From: Glandiceps talaboti
Lineage: Eukaryota; Hemichordata; Enteropneusta; Spengelidae
Direction of reading: 5' to 3'
DNA length: 57,687 nt
NCBI RefSeq assembly: GCF_964340395.1
Contig: NC_135566.1
Location: 20,791,297-20,848,983 of the forward strand
Made by a program: the position numbers and the translations under genes. Positions 1 to 10,104 of this stretch are shown here, piece after piece. Every line of letters begins with the position of its first letter. Within the stretch, counting starts at the first letter, position 1. The notes beneath the pieces were generated by a model, which was not told the DNA's origin, searched no databases, and saw only the letters and a list, made by a program, of their open reading frames with translations.

Positions 1-425
1 ATCCTAAGGGAGATGTCAAGGAAATTGATAGTTGGTTCAGAAATATTATAAGTATACTGAATAACAGGATTAAAGTTACACACGTAATCGATAAATTGTA
101 TCAGTTCCTCAAGTTTAAGTGAGGCAGCACCAACACCATCATCAATTAATCGTTTATATAAATCAGGTAATATCCCATGATACGATCTTTAAATAAGATA
201 TTCCTAAATAGACAAACATAACTAGGTCCATGACAACTTCTCATAGCAACGCCGAGTTTCTGCACAAAATACCTGTCATTAAATGTAAAATAATTACATG
301 TAAGAACAAATTCAGTCAATCTCAATAAAACGTGGGTAGGGGGATCTAGTGTAGGTCTTCAAGATAGTGTTCGAGTGCAATTAAACCTTCATTATGTATA
401 CAACACTTAAAGACAGGGCACATAT
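1..425 (-). pseudogene. Penelope-like element reverse transcriptase fragment
   Basis: Read on the minus strand in shifting frames, this gives a run typical of Penelope-like element RTs. About 415-370 encodes IHNEGLIALEHYLEDL, followed by a stretch ending LTCNYFTFNDRYFVQ and LGVAM. About 180-120 encodes LYKRLIDDGVGAAS, which contains the catalytic DD of the palm. About 120-1 encodes LKLEELIQFIDYVCNFNP and then EPTINFLDIS. The order (IPHNEG-like, NNFxFN, GxAMG, YIDD, INFLD) is that known for Penelope RT, where the enzyme copies element RNA at the target site. Several frameshifts and stops are present and the element runs off the window start, so the GIY-YIG endonuclease end is not visible. The family call rests on remembered motif order, not a search. 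Confidence 0.72.
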
Positions 426-769
426 AGCCCTATAGCAATTAGACAACAGAAAAAGTACACTCAACAACACTTGAACAATGCATATGGCACAATGACAGAT
501 GGAGACCAAACAGCATGGCTTGTCTGACTTGATTTTTATCGTTGTCAAGAAAACGCAGTTTTATGCAAGCTTCAAACTCTTTGTGAAAAAAAAAGTCTTC
601 TTCGTTGGTGAATTCTAAATTAAATACATTATAAGATATTGTGCTTAAAGTTTTAGCTGTAAAAATGAGCATATTTTTGTATATTACAAATTGGTGTGTA
701 GACATTTCCACCCTTGGTCAAATACTTAATCATATACGGTCGATAGCGGGCGATATTTAGGATATGGGG
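426..769. other. Unassigned sequence between Penelope fragment and LINE C
   Basis: AT-rich. It holds a 90-codon minus-strand open frame at 439-711 that I do not recognise. It could be upstream Penelope sequence or chance. Nothing else is seen. Confidence 0.4.
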
Positions 770-1019
770 AGTTTGTTTATTTGACTTTATTTAAACTCGA
801 TAAATTGTTGAGCCAAAGGCTCTTCTAACACAATGTCGAGTAAGGTAAATTTACAATATTTACATTAACATATACAGAAAAATAAATTATGACAAATTAA
901 AAAGTGGGTAAAATAAAATAATATAATGACTGACACACGAGTTTAGCACAACAAAACAATTACATTTGATATAAAAAGTGAGATTTACATTTCATTTTTA
1001 AAAGAATTCAAACTAGTAG

Positions 1020-2062
1020 ATGTTCTAAGGTCCTTCGGGAGACTATTCCAGTTTAACTCCATGAAAAACAAAACTTTTTCTTAAAAAAAACGTGTAGAAT
1101 GTTTAGGTATGTACAAATCATTCCTAGATGTTGATCTCGTACGATAACTATGTACACTCTCAACAGGTTTGAATATATTTAGATAGTCTGGCGCTAAATT
1201 ATTTAATACTTTATACATTAAAACTGATTACTATATAAGCAACATTTTGGCTAAAAGTAAGCCACTTCAAATGATTTAAAAGAGGTGCACTCGATGTATT
1301 ATAAGCAGGGTCTGTCAGAGTTCTTGCTACATGTTTTTGCAGTCTTTAAAAGAACACTAGAGCAATTGCCCCATACGGTTGAACAATAATCAAAATGTGG
1401 TAAGATAAAACAATTATAAAAAGTCAATCTACTGTTCATTGTTAAGACTGGTTTTATCCATTTGAAATGTAAAAGCTTAAAAGCTACCTTCCTAGTCAAA
1501 GAGCTAATCTGTTTTCCCAATTAAGGAGGTCACCAATGGTTATGCCCAATGTGACGCGCGTTTCAGTTGGTCATGTCCACATATAATTTTAATACATTTA
1601 CCTTGTCTTAACTTTCTCTGTGAAGATTCAATGAGCATTACTTTGGTCTTTTGGGAATTTGTACACATTTTGTTGACATCACACCAATTCACAATATAAT
1701 TCATTATATTATTTAAAATTGGTCTCAATAAGTTGTGTGTCTGGACTTACTACCTGTGCTGCTGTATCATCAGCATACATATACATATCAGTTTTCTAGG
1801 AGACGAGAGGAAGGTCATTAATAAACAGTAAAAACAACAGAGGTCCTAAAATAGATCCCTGAGGCACACCTACATTAACTGGGTAAGACTCACAGGGTAT
1901 ACCATTGAACAAGACTAACTGAGATCTATTACTGAGATAAGATTCAAAGAATCCCATCGTTGTCTCAGTACAGCCATAAACTTTCAATTTCTGAAGCATA
2001 ATGTTGTGATTTAGGAGATCAAATGCTTTCCTGAAATCAACCAGTAAAACACCAATTAGGTT
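1020..2062 (-). pseudogene. LINE C reverse transcriptase, palm to C-terminus
   Basis: Motif A is LLVDFRKAFD (about 2060-2020). It is followed by GFFESYLSNRSQ and motif B/C GVPQGSILGPLLFLLFIND (about 1870-1810). The YADD box (MYADDTA) lies near 1780, after a frame change. Downstream are WCDVNKMCTNSQKTKVM (about 1690-1640), then LPHFDYCSTVWGN (about 1400-1360) and HVARTLTDPAYNT (about 1335-1295). Sequence resembling the C-terminal HSYRTRSTS region lies near 1150-1110. The enzyme would prime cDNA at nicked target DNA (established for non-LTR elements). At least three frameshifts show that it is dead. Confidence 0.82.
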
Positions 2063-2084
2063 ACCCCCATCATATCAATTGCAT

Positions 2085-2686
2085 GGTACTGTTACAACGC
2101 CGAATTTAGGCTACGGCTATATTGACCTATTTTCAGTGGTAAGCTCAAACCACAGGCATTTGTTTCCCGAGTTATGGCTCAGAATATTTCTATCAGAATA
2201 CAATAAAATGACGATAATATCGTTAATATTGACGTATTAAACCAACCAACACTATATGAAAGGGGTAAAATTACACATGTTTCTGTGATCGCGCAGTTTC
2301 ACTAAATGCGAAGGAAGACTAATAACGTTCATTCCGTAATATAAACATGGTTAACAAACAAGTTGTTTACAACAAAAATCACTCTCTTATCCTTATTTAG
2401 TAAGTATTTATAAATTCAATTAATTCCGTTCAGCAATAGACAGTTAAGTGAATTTTCTCTTTCTAGAATAGTCTTAGTTAAACAGCTGTTGAAATCAATT
2501 GGGACACAATTTATCACTTGTCGTGACACGTGGCCTCCACTTATTAAGATAGAATATCATATTACTTGACCCACGGCTCTGTCTCATTAATCAATGTCAC
2601 GTGACCTTACATGTGTCTACTTGTCAATTGAAGAATAATGTTTACTTGACACAATTAGTTACGATTGTGTGACTCGTAACAGTACC
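2085..2686. mobile_element. TIR element (GGTACTGTTAC ends) inside LINE C
   Basis: The ends are GGTACTGTTAC at 2085 and GTAACAGTACC at 2676-2686, perfect inverted repeats of 11 bp. It lies between LINE C RT pieces (SDFNQIG side at about 2690, NLIGVLLVDF side at about 2062). No transposase frame is present. I could not find a convincing target duplication, so it may be a decayed MITE or have arrived with the neighbouring deletion. Confidence 0.5.
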
Positions 2687-2689
2687 CAA

Positions 2690-2890
2690 TCTGATTAAAA
2701 TCCGATGGAAAGCGTCCTGTTGTAATTGAACAATTTAATAGTGTGGTTAGACTTGGCGTAATTCGGAGTGCACAAACTTTTAAAAATCATGCACTTATAC
2801 CATCTAGACCAACAGCTTTATTGCAATCAAGGGCCTGAAGATACTTCAAAACACCCGATTTCTTTAAAGGTGGTATTTCAAACCTGACAG
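2690..2890 (-). pseudogene. LINE C RT N-terminal piece
   Basis: The minus strand encodes EIPPLKKSGVLKYLQALD, then NKAVGLDGIS, one stop, then FLKVCALRITPSLTTLL and GRFPSDFNQIG. The KAxGxDxI and FPxxxxx spacing is the conserved RT-0/RT-1 region of LINE polymerases. It is the same element as the pieces at 1020-2062 and 4222-5085. Confidence 0.75.
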
Positions 2891-3404
2891 TATCTGAAAG
2901 ATGACAAGTTGCAAAATCTTTAAGTTTACCAGAAATGCTGAATATATTACTATTCGGTTTGATAAACTCAGAAGCGACATTTACACAGAAATTGTTGAAA
3001 GCATTGTTATCAGTTATCAGTTATTACAAACATTCGATCATGCATATCCTGGTAAGAAAGAGAATATGAGAGATAAAGCAAACTGTTAATGTAAGTGATC
3101 TCACGCCAATTATAAGATTAGGAGTGTTTTAATTTAGATAAGAGGCGAAGAATGGACAAGGCGTCTTTATTTAGTCAATAAAGAAAAGAGAGAATTACAT
3201 ACAGCCGCAGACTTTTAGTGGTTTGAGATATACCTGAGAGCAAAGTAACCAGGGATAGAAAAAGAAATAGTTTTAAAACTCAATGAGTGAATTGATCAAT
3301 ATCACACACAAAATAAGTTATATTGCACCACAAAAATTGACCATTAATTGATCGATCAATCATTCAACTGATTACATGCTCGCTGCCCCCTGTGGTTGGG
3401 TTGG

Positions 3405-3535
3405 GAGTTTTAGTTTGAGGAACAAGGTATTTAAAATATTTCCAGAAGTCGAGATTAGTTTTTTCTAACATACTATTGTAAAAGTTGCGTTTCGATAGTC
3501 TGATTAAGTTTGTAACTTTGTTACGCCACTTTATA
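3405..3535 (-). pseudogene. LINE C linker piece
   Basis: The minus strand encodes KWRNKVTNLIRLSKRNFY and then NLDFWKYFKYLV. This continues directly from KKQNLNE at about 4222 once the inserted element 3536-4216 is removed. It is the EN-to-RT linker of a CR1-like LINE. Confidence 0.7.
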
Positions 3536-4216
3536 CCTTCCGTAAGGAAGGTCTTAATATAGTGATGAAGTCTGTGTGTCTGTGCGTGTGTGTGTGTGTA
3601 TGTGTGTCTGTATCACGATTTCCGAAAAAACGGCTGCATCAATTCAAACGAAATTTCATAGACATCTTCTGTAGGGTAATGCCAAGAACTGATTAGGTTT
3701 TGGTAAAAATCCGATGAATATTAATGACCAATTTGAGTAATTAATCGATCGAACGAGTATAAAGTTGGCGTCAGATTCAGATTTAGATTCAGGTAGCGTT
3801 ATCTTATGAACGTTATATTGAGCGTCAGATGGCCTCAGATCCGAAGACACCCGACAGACTCAAACCTGAAATAATACCGTTGAGACTACAGGGAAGGATT
3901 CTGCTTCACTGCCGTCGGGTGTATTCGGATCTGAGGCTATCTGACGCTCAATATGATGCTACCTGAATCTGAATCTGACGCCAACTTTATACTCATGCTC
4001 TACATAGCTCTACACGGGGTATGTAGGGGATCACGAAAGCCGGGTGAAGTCGAGGATGACAAGCTTTCCTGTGCTGAGAATAGGAGGCGTGGTGGGCATT
4101 TCAACAACATTTTTGACAACTAACTTTCATTGGGACTTGACGAATCACAGATATAGAGCTAAATTTCTTGCATAAATCATGAAATTCCTTACGGAAGGCA
4201 TTCAGTTTAAATCTGG
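3536..4216. mobile_element. Interspersed repeat with CCTTCCGTAAGG / CCTTACGGAAGG ends
   Basis: It begins CCTTCCGTAAGGAAGG and ends with CCTTACGGAAGG followed by a tail CAGTTTAAATCTGGT. A TG-rich microsatellite lies close to its start (3570-3620). A related element occupies 16294-17244 and shares the start, the TG tract, the motif GATTAGGTTTTGGTAAAAAT and the CATTCAGTTTA.ATCTGGT end. It splits the LINE C linker. TATA on both sides may be the target duplication. No protein is encoded. Class unknown. Confidence 0.62.
3755..3994. mobile_element. Hairpin MITE nested in the 3536-4216 repeat
   Basis: Long imperfect inverted repeat. The left arm starts GAGTATAAAGTTGGCGTCAG and the right arm ends with its reverse complement; arms of roughly 90-100 bp surround a short spacer. 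The related repeat at 16294 lacks it at the equivalent place (after TTAAT), so it is a later insertion. No clear target duplication and no frame. Confidence 0.65.
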
Positions 4217-4221
4217 TTATA

Positions 4222-5085
4222 TTATTCATTCAGGTTCTGTTTCTTGCAAATACCCCTAATTTTGATTGAACGACTAATGTCATCATTCCACCACAAAGGA
4301 ACTTTGGTGTACTTAACCTTCTCTTCTATAACTGGTGAATGTTTAGATAATACCTCTAGAAACAGTTTATTCCATGTTTGTAATTGAATGGAAACATCAT
4401 CATGACTGTTTGTTATGGACCACTGCACCTCTTCAAGGTCTTGGCAGAAGGAGTGAGTGTCGAAATTTTTGTGTACATCTATACTTTATATTGTTGTGGG
4501 TTTTAGAGGCAATTTTGTGTGATGTTTGTCTGATAATAGAAACAGGATAGTGATCACTGAGACCGATACAGAAGACCTGAGTGTGCACTAGCTTGTCAGG
4601 CTGTGTTGTCAAAATGTGATCAATACATAAACTGGTATTATCAGTTACTCTAGTGGGCACATTTATGATATTAACTAAACCAAATGATTCACATAGAGAG
4701 GTTCATTGTTTACAGTTACTACCCATTGTTGGGATGTCAATATTAAAGTCACCCATGATAATTATTTCTTCATATAATATTTATCACAGAATGTAATGTA
4801 GTCTCAAAAGTATTAAACCATGATGATTTAGAGTCAGGAGGACGATATACTGTGCCAATAAGAAATGGCTTGCAGTTGTTAAAGTTAATTTGCAGCCAGA
4901 GGTCTTCATTGTTATCAGACCAAAGATCAGTTCGTTCAGTGTATTTTATAGTTGACTGTATGTAAATGGCAACACCGCCTCCAGTTTTTCCTTGTCGATC
5001 TCTTCTGATGAGATTATAACCGGGAATCTCAAAACTACCATTGTCATAGGTGTTGTTGAGCCATGATTCAGTGGGACAATTGAAA
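4222..5085 (-). pseudogene. LINE C apurinic-type endonuclease domain and linker
   Basis: From 5085 downward the minus strand encodes ESWLNNTYDNGSFEIPGYN, then GGGVAIYIQSTIKY, PFLIGTVYRPPDS, GDFNIDIP (with a frame break near 4750), SLCIDHILTTQPDKL and GLSDHYPV. These are the exonuclease-endonuclease-phosphatase landmarks of LINE endonucleases (E at ETHLN-like, YRPP, GDFN, IDHI, SDH). The linker that follows (4428-4222) includes VPLWWNDDISRSIKI. The domain would nick target DNA to start reverse transcription. Several frameshifts are present. Confidence 0.8.
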
Positions 5086-5306
5086 GGTCAATTCGATAGA
5101 GTAACATCAAGAAATGAGTGTTGAACGATTCCCAGCAACTCCTGCTTAGGTTTCATTTTCAATACTTTCCCTATCCATTGCTATACATCAATACTTTCCT
5201 TATCCATTGCAATACATCATTCCGATATTGGGCGGATGTTTGTCCGATTGTCAAAGTGGAGACGTGGTCCTTCACTTTCTATGCTATATGTTTATTTTTA
5301 ATCCGA

Positions 5307-5807
5307 ATGTACCTAGACAAGTGTGTACTGATTCCAGTGGGTCACAATGTACCTAGACAAGTGTGTACTGATTCCAGTGGGTCACAATGTACCTAGACAA
5401 GTGTGTACTGATTCCAGTGGGTCACAATGTACCTAGACAAGTGTGTACTGATTCCAGTGGGTCACAATGTACCTAGACAAGTGTGTACTGATTCCAGTGG
5501 GTCACAATGTACCTAGACAAGTGTGTACTTATTCCAGTGGGTCACAATGTACCTAGATAAATGTGTAGTGATTCCAGTGGGTCACAATGTACATTGTACC
5601 TAGATAAATGTGTAGTGATTTCAGTGGGTCACAATGTACCTAGACAAGTGTGTACTTATTCCAGTGGGTCACAATGTACCTAGACAATCATGTACTGGTT
5701 TCAGTGTGTCACAATGTACCTAGACAAGTGTGTACTTATTCCAGTGGGTCGCAATGTACCTAGACAAGTGTGTAGTGAGTCCAGTGGGTCACGATATAAC
5801 TAGATAA
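5307..5807. repeat. 40-bp minisatellite, left part
   Basis: About 12-13 tandem copies of a 40-bp unit beginning ACCTAGACAAGTGTGTACTG and ending GTGGGTCACAATGT. The first six copies are nearly identical; later copies carry substitutions (ACCTAGATAAATGTGTAGTG). The array is interrupted at 5808 by a MITE and one or two diverged copies resume at 7587. Confidence 0.95.
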
Positions 5808-7586
5808 GGGACCGGTCAGTTTCTCCAGCCTGGGGGGGGTGGATTCTTAAATTGGGCCGACAAAAAGTCACTGACCCCCCTCCCCCTATCTGTAAAACCC
5901 AAAACAGGCTGACCCCCCCCCCCTTAACTTAATTTGTAAAACATGATGACCCCCCCCCCCCCCCATATATGATATCCGCATGAGTGACAGGTATTTTTTG
6001 ATCGTGACTCAGTGTGGACTGCTTGACTGTTGTTAGCACTATCATAATTATAACTATTGACTACACAGGGTAAATATATTTGAAAAGGAGTTTAATAGCA
6101 TCTTGACAGTGAAAGGTAGGGGAAAGCTTGAGAAGGGAATATGTACAGCTGTCATGGGGGGTCTCCCCCTAGAAGCCCAGGAGGTTTTTAACTCTGAAAA
6201 GTCAATTTTGAGACTATTCAGACCCTTTCAGACAATAATTTCCAAGCCTTACAAGACAACACGAACATGTAAAAAACAACTACATAGGTTGAAATACTTT
6301 TGAAATATACTTTGATAGCATCTTGACAGTAAGAGGGGAAGAGCTTGAGACTGGGATATGCCCACCTCATGCGGGGGGGGGGGGGTCTGAGTGGGTCTCC
6401 CTCTAGAAGCCCTGGAGGATTTTTACTCTTATAGCCAATATTTGCGATATTTAGACCCTTCAAGCAATAACTTAATCCATGCTTTACAAGACAGCAAGTA
6501 TCAGAAACTATTCTTTATAACTTACACTAAGGGTTGAAATATGTTATTAAAAAGTTAAATGGCATCATTATATACATGTAGTAAAGGTCAACACATCTAA
6601 TGGTAGTATCATTGGTAGGGGAGATTTGGAGATTAAGGCAATTTTAGACTATCTTGGCAAACATTTCACATCTTGAAAAGACAATATCATCTCAAATTAG
6701 AATAGGGTGAAAATATTTAAGAAAAGTTTAATACCATTATGACAGTAAAAAGGTTGTTGATGCATCTGATTGTTGGTTGAATGCATGAGTGACCTCTGGG
6801 GGTGAGGGAGTCCTTGGGGTTTTCCCCCTGGCAGACATGGAGTTTTTTGCTTGAGATACCAAGGCAATGTTTAGGTTATTCATAACCTTTGAGGTAATAT
6901 TTCCAAGCTTCGAAAAGCTAACCTAAATGTACGTTTTAAATGAGTTTCCTATATCACATAAAATAGACATGTAACATTAGTATAGGGGCATTAATATATG
7001 TATAATAAAGTCACCGGTATGTTAGAGAACTTTAGGTGGTCATACCTAGTGTATAATAGAAACTGGAATCTGATGAGATGTGGTGATTTGTAGTGTCAAT
7101 AACATGACGAGTAGAACAATTTAGATTAACTTCATTTATAAACTATCTATGAAAATTGCCATTACGAAACCTTCAAGTCACAAGTTCACTTTTGCCCCAA
7201 ACTGCAATATAAGTGAAGCATTGATTGTGAAACAGCCAAGCATTTACATGACATGTTCTGTAACTAGTGTGGTAGCTAGGTAATACATGTATATGTATAT
7301 GTATAGTTATGTTAGAACTAATAAGTATTATTAAAGAATTCATGTAAGAAACAGGGACAAGAACAAATATTGACATGTACCACATTTCAGACAAGGCTAT
7401 ATGCCATTGTAGAAAGAATTTTTTTCTTCCATCACAATTTAAAACACAATGACCCCCCCCCCTATCCACAATTTTCAAAACAGCATGACCCCCCCCCCCC
7501 TACTGCCAATTTCAAAAACAGGGTGACCCCCCCCCCCTACCAATCCACAGGGACCCCCCCCCCGGCCGAAGAACCTGACCGGTCCC
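5808..7586 (+). mobile_element. Harbinger-like non-autonomous TIR element, copy A1
   Basis: The left end GGGACCGGTCAGTTTCT is matched in inverse at the right end (CCTGACCGGTCCC); both are followed inward by a G/C homopolymer. TAA flanks both ends (5805-5807 and 7587-7589), a 3-bp TWA duplication as known for PIF/Harbinger. Near each end are three or four modules of AAAACA.n.TGA followed by a run of 9-16 C, spaced about 35-45 bp. No transposase frame, so it is non-autonomous. It sits inside the 40-bp minisatellite. Copies A2 (17975) and A3 (29776, inverse) share its interior, for example CAACACATCTGATGG-like and CCACATTTCAGACAAGG-like stretches. Confidence 0.8.
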
Positions 7587-7640
7587 TAACTGTGTAGTGA
7601 TTTCAGTGGGTCACAATGTATCTCGAGAATTACAAGTAGT
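7587..7640. repeat. 40-bp minisatellite, right part
   Basis: TAACTGTGTAGTGATTTCAG followed by TGGGTCACAATGTATCT continues the unit interrupted at 5807. With one TAA removed the unit phase is kept. Confidence 0.8.
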
Positions 7641-8460
7641 GTACTGATTGCACTGCATATCAATTGGATTGATTAGCATATTTTCGATAATATTCTTGTG
7701 TATGTCAACAAAACTAGCTGTTATGGTAGGAAAATAATTCAAAAGAATACACATTATGTAGAACAGCAAGTAATTAATTAATTTATATAGTAATTATTTT
7801 GGGTATAGTAATTATTTTTGCTACTTTGAAATGTTTGGGTTTCTATTAGACGTTTAGGTTTTCATTCAAATCCAAGCATATTAATATCAGATTAATTAGC
7901 ATACTCTTTGATTTTGGAGTTTTTCTCAGAATTTGCCACTGCAAATTGTAACCTGTTACACGTTTTATAAAGGTGTTATTGTTTTAAATTTGTGCCTATT
8001 AATAAAAATGTTAGTTTTGAAAATGTTACGCATGTTTCAAGATTGACTTTTATGATGAGAAATATGTGTATTATAATGATGGGAAAGGGCATGCTACAGT
8101 ATGCAGACGGCCCAGGCAGTTTCATTTGAAAGTATTAACCACACCCAACATAGTTCAACTGAGGTGATCAGATGTGATCCATTGTATTCTGTATTGTATG
8201 GCCGGAGACATTTACCAATTTTGAAAATGTACTTTCTTTATGATACCTATCCTATGGTAACATTTGAGTGATAACGATTCGTCGGAAGTACATCTTGCCC
8301 TACATTGCGTTATAAATTTTGATAATGTTGCACATAGTCACATGTATTAATCAGTTAAAAGAAATAAATTCCATAACACTTCATCTTAATTAAATTTGGT
8401 TCGTTACAAGGTTGTAGCAACAGTAGTGAGTTATCACGTGTATATGACACCATGTTGTGT
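7641..8460. other. AT-rich spacer, nothing recognised
   Basis: No coding frame, TIR or tandem repeat recognised on either strand. Confidence 0.5.
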
Positions 8461-8537
8461 GTTTGATTATGATAGGCATTCTCTACATTGTTATGACCAT
8501 TTGATTAATTGTGATGGGCATTCACTGACCATTTGGT
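8461..8537. repeat. Two diverged 42-bp units upstream of LINE F
   Basis: TGATTATGATAGGCATTC, CTACATTGTTATGACCATTT and TGTGATGGGCATTCACT match the 42-bp unit of the array at 10104-14618. The second copy has lost about 12 bp. They touch the LINE F endonuclease start at about 8538, so the unit occurs on both sides of the LINE segment. Confidence 0.8.
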
Positions 8538-9212
8538 GGAGTTGGCATTTATATTCACGAGTCTCTCTCCTATAACATTCTCGATAACATTAGAGTCGCA
8601 AGTGCAGAATCAATTTGGCTAGAAGTTGAAGTGCGCAAGAAAGTGTTTTTAATCGGTAACATCTACAGACCACCTGATAGTAATGTGATTGATTTTATAG
8701 ACAGTTTAGAAGAGGTCCTCTGTGCACATGAAAGAAAATATAATGGTTGTTTTCTTGTAGGGGACTTTAATATAGATGTTACCAGAAATTCCAATTCTGA
8801 CGCACACACTTTATTAGACACTCTGGCATGTTACCATTTTGAACAATTAATTACCACACCAACACGGATAACGAGTACTTCCCGTTCTACTCTTGATCAC
8901 TTATATACAAACGTGTCAAATGGCCAAATCGATTCGGGTACAATTATAACTGATATCTCAGACCATTTTCCTATATTTGCATGTTTTCATTCAATTCAGA
9001 CACAACAGGCTGCAGATTATGCATATTTTAGGGACCTTTCTACATTCCATGCGTAGGCATTCAAAACCGATCTGAAAGCTGAAACATGGGCCCAGGTGTT
9101 AACTTGTGACGATGTCCAAGCAGCTACAAATTTCATCTCAAAGTTTCTTGACATCTGTGAAATCCATGTCCCTTTAAAACGCAGAAAGAAAGGCAAAAAA
9201 GACAGAAGGTTA
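8538..9212 (+). pseudogene. LINE F endonuclease domain (5' truncated) and linker
   Basis: The plus strand reads GGVGIYIHESLSYN and AESIWLEVE, then an open stretch to 9056: FLIGNIYRPPDSNVIDF, GCFLVGDFNIDVTR, TSRSTLDHLYTN, DISDHFPIFACF. YRPP, GDFN, DH and SDH are the EEP endonuclease landmarks of LINEs. The N-terminal part with the catalytic E is missing. A stop at 9054-9056 precedes the linker (LKAETWAQVLTCDDVQ, VPLKRRKKG). Codon and motif style resemble LINE D at 46-50 kb, so it is probably the same broad CR1/Jockey-like group. Confidence 0.82.
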
Positions 9213-10104
9213 AGGCATGGATGACTCGGAATTTAAAAAGTCAATTAAGACAAAACATAAACTTTACAAGAAGTTGATCATAAGTAATTTTAATGAAGAC
9301 TTGCATATCCATTACAGAAAGTACAGGAACATTGTCAAAAGTATTCTTAGGAAGGCTAAACAAGAATATTATTCAGCATGTTTGTTTTCGAATAGAGGCA
9401 ATATGAAAGACACTTGGGGTGTCATCAACGAATGTATTGGTAAAACAAAACACAAGAAATTTATCACCCCGAAGCAAATACTTCACAACCATAATAGTAC
9501 TGAGGAAGTTCATACGCAACTAAAGGACATTATACAAGATTTTAGCACATTCTTTGTTCAAGTAGGTGAGCATCTGGCGAACAAAATACCTCATAATGAC
9601 CATATCTCATTCGATGATTTCCTTGGAGAAAAATCTCCCAAATCTTTTTTCCTTAAGCCTGTCAGACAATATGATGTCGAAAGAATTATTAGAGAAATCG
9701 ATATCCATAAAGCCATGCCACGGAACACGACAATATCTCTTCTAAACTGATTCGTGGGGCCAAAGACAAGATATCTATTCCGCTTGCCCACATAATTGAT
9801 TTATCGTTTTGTTCGGGAAAATTCCCAGATCACCTCAAAAAGTCGCTCGAATCTTGCCTCTTTTCAAAAAGGTAATAACGACGATTTGGGTAACTACAGA
9901 CCGATCTCAATTCTTTCAGTTATTAGCACAATTTTTGAGCTTCAGACATAAATTTAGCAGTAAAATGTCGCTTATAAATTTGATACAAAGCCTGTTAAAT
10001 GAACTTGATAAAAGGCATTCGACAATTGGTATCTTTGTTGATTTTTCAAAAGCATTCAAAACAGTTAATCATGCAATCTTAATTTCAAAACTTGATCATT
10101 ATGA
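9213..10104 (+). pseudogene. LINE F linker and reverse transcriptase N-half
   Basis: 9217-9750 is open: KTKHKLYKKLIISNFNEDL, RKYRNIVKSILRKAKQEYY, NECIGKTKHKKFITPKQ, QVGEHLANKIP. Then frames shift through PRKAxG-equivalent sequence (IDIHKAMP) to RPISILSVISTIFE (about 9900-9940) and, from 9960 to 10090, LLNELDKRHSTIGIFVDFSK followed by TVNHAILISKLDHYD. FVDFSKAF is RT motif A. Where the polymerase should continue with GIxGISLxWF the sequence becomes the 42-bp minisatellite. Motifs B and C (GVPQG, FADD) are absent. Confidence 0.82.

Larger units (their letters stand above)
770..5085 (-). mobile_element. LINE C, non-LTR retrotransposon with nested insertions
   Basis: A minus-strand LINE can be followed from the endonuclease (about 5085) through the RT palm (about 1800) to a 3' UTR ending near 780 in AATAAA-like sequence. 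The pieces in LINE order are: endonuclease 5085-4430, linker 4428-4222, linker 3535-3405 (KWRNKVTNLIRLSKRN), RT N-terminus 2890-2690 (NKAVGLDGIS), and palm to C-terminus 2062-1020. Two interruptions hold other elements, at 3536-4216 and 2085-2686. About 200 residues of RT fingers are missing at the second one. The EN-RT layout with GVPQGSILGPLLF and YADD is that of the Jockey/CR1 superfamily; the exact clade is not determined. Inactive, with several frameshifts. Confidence 0.82.
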
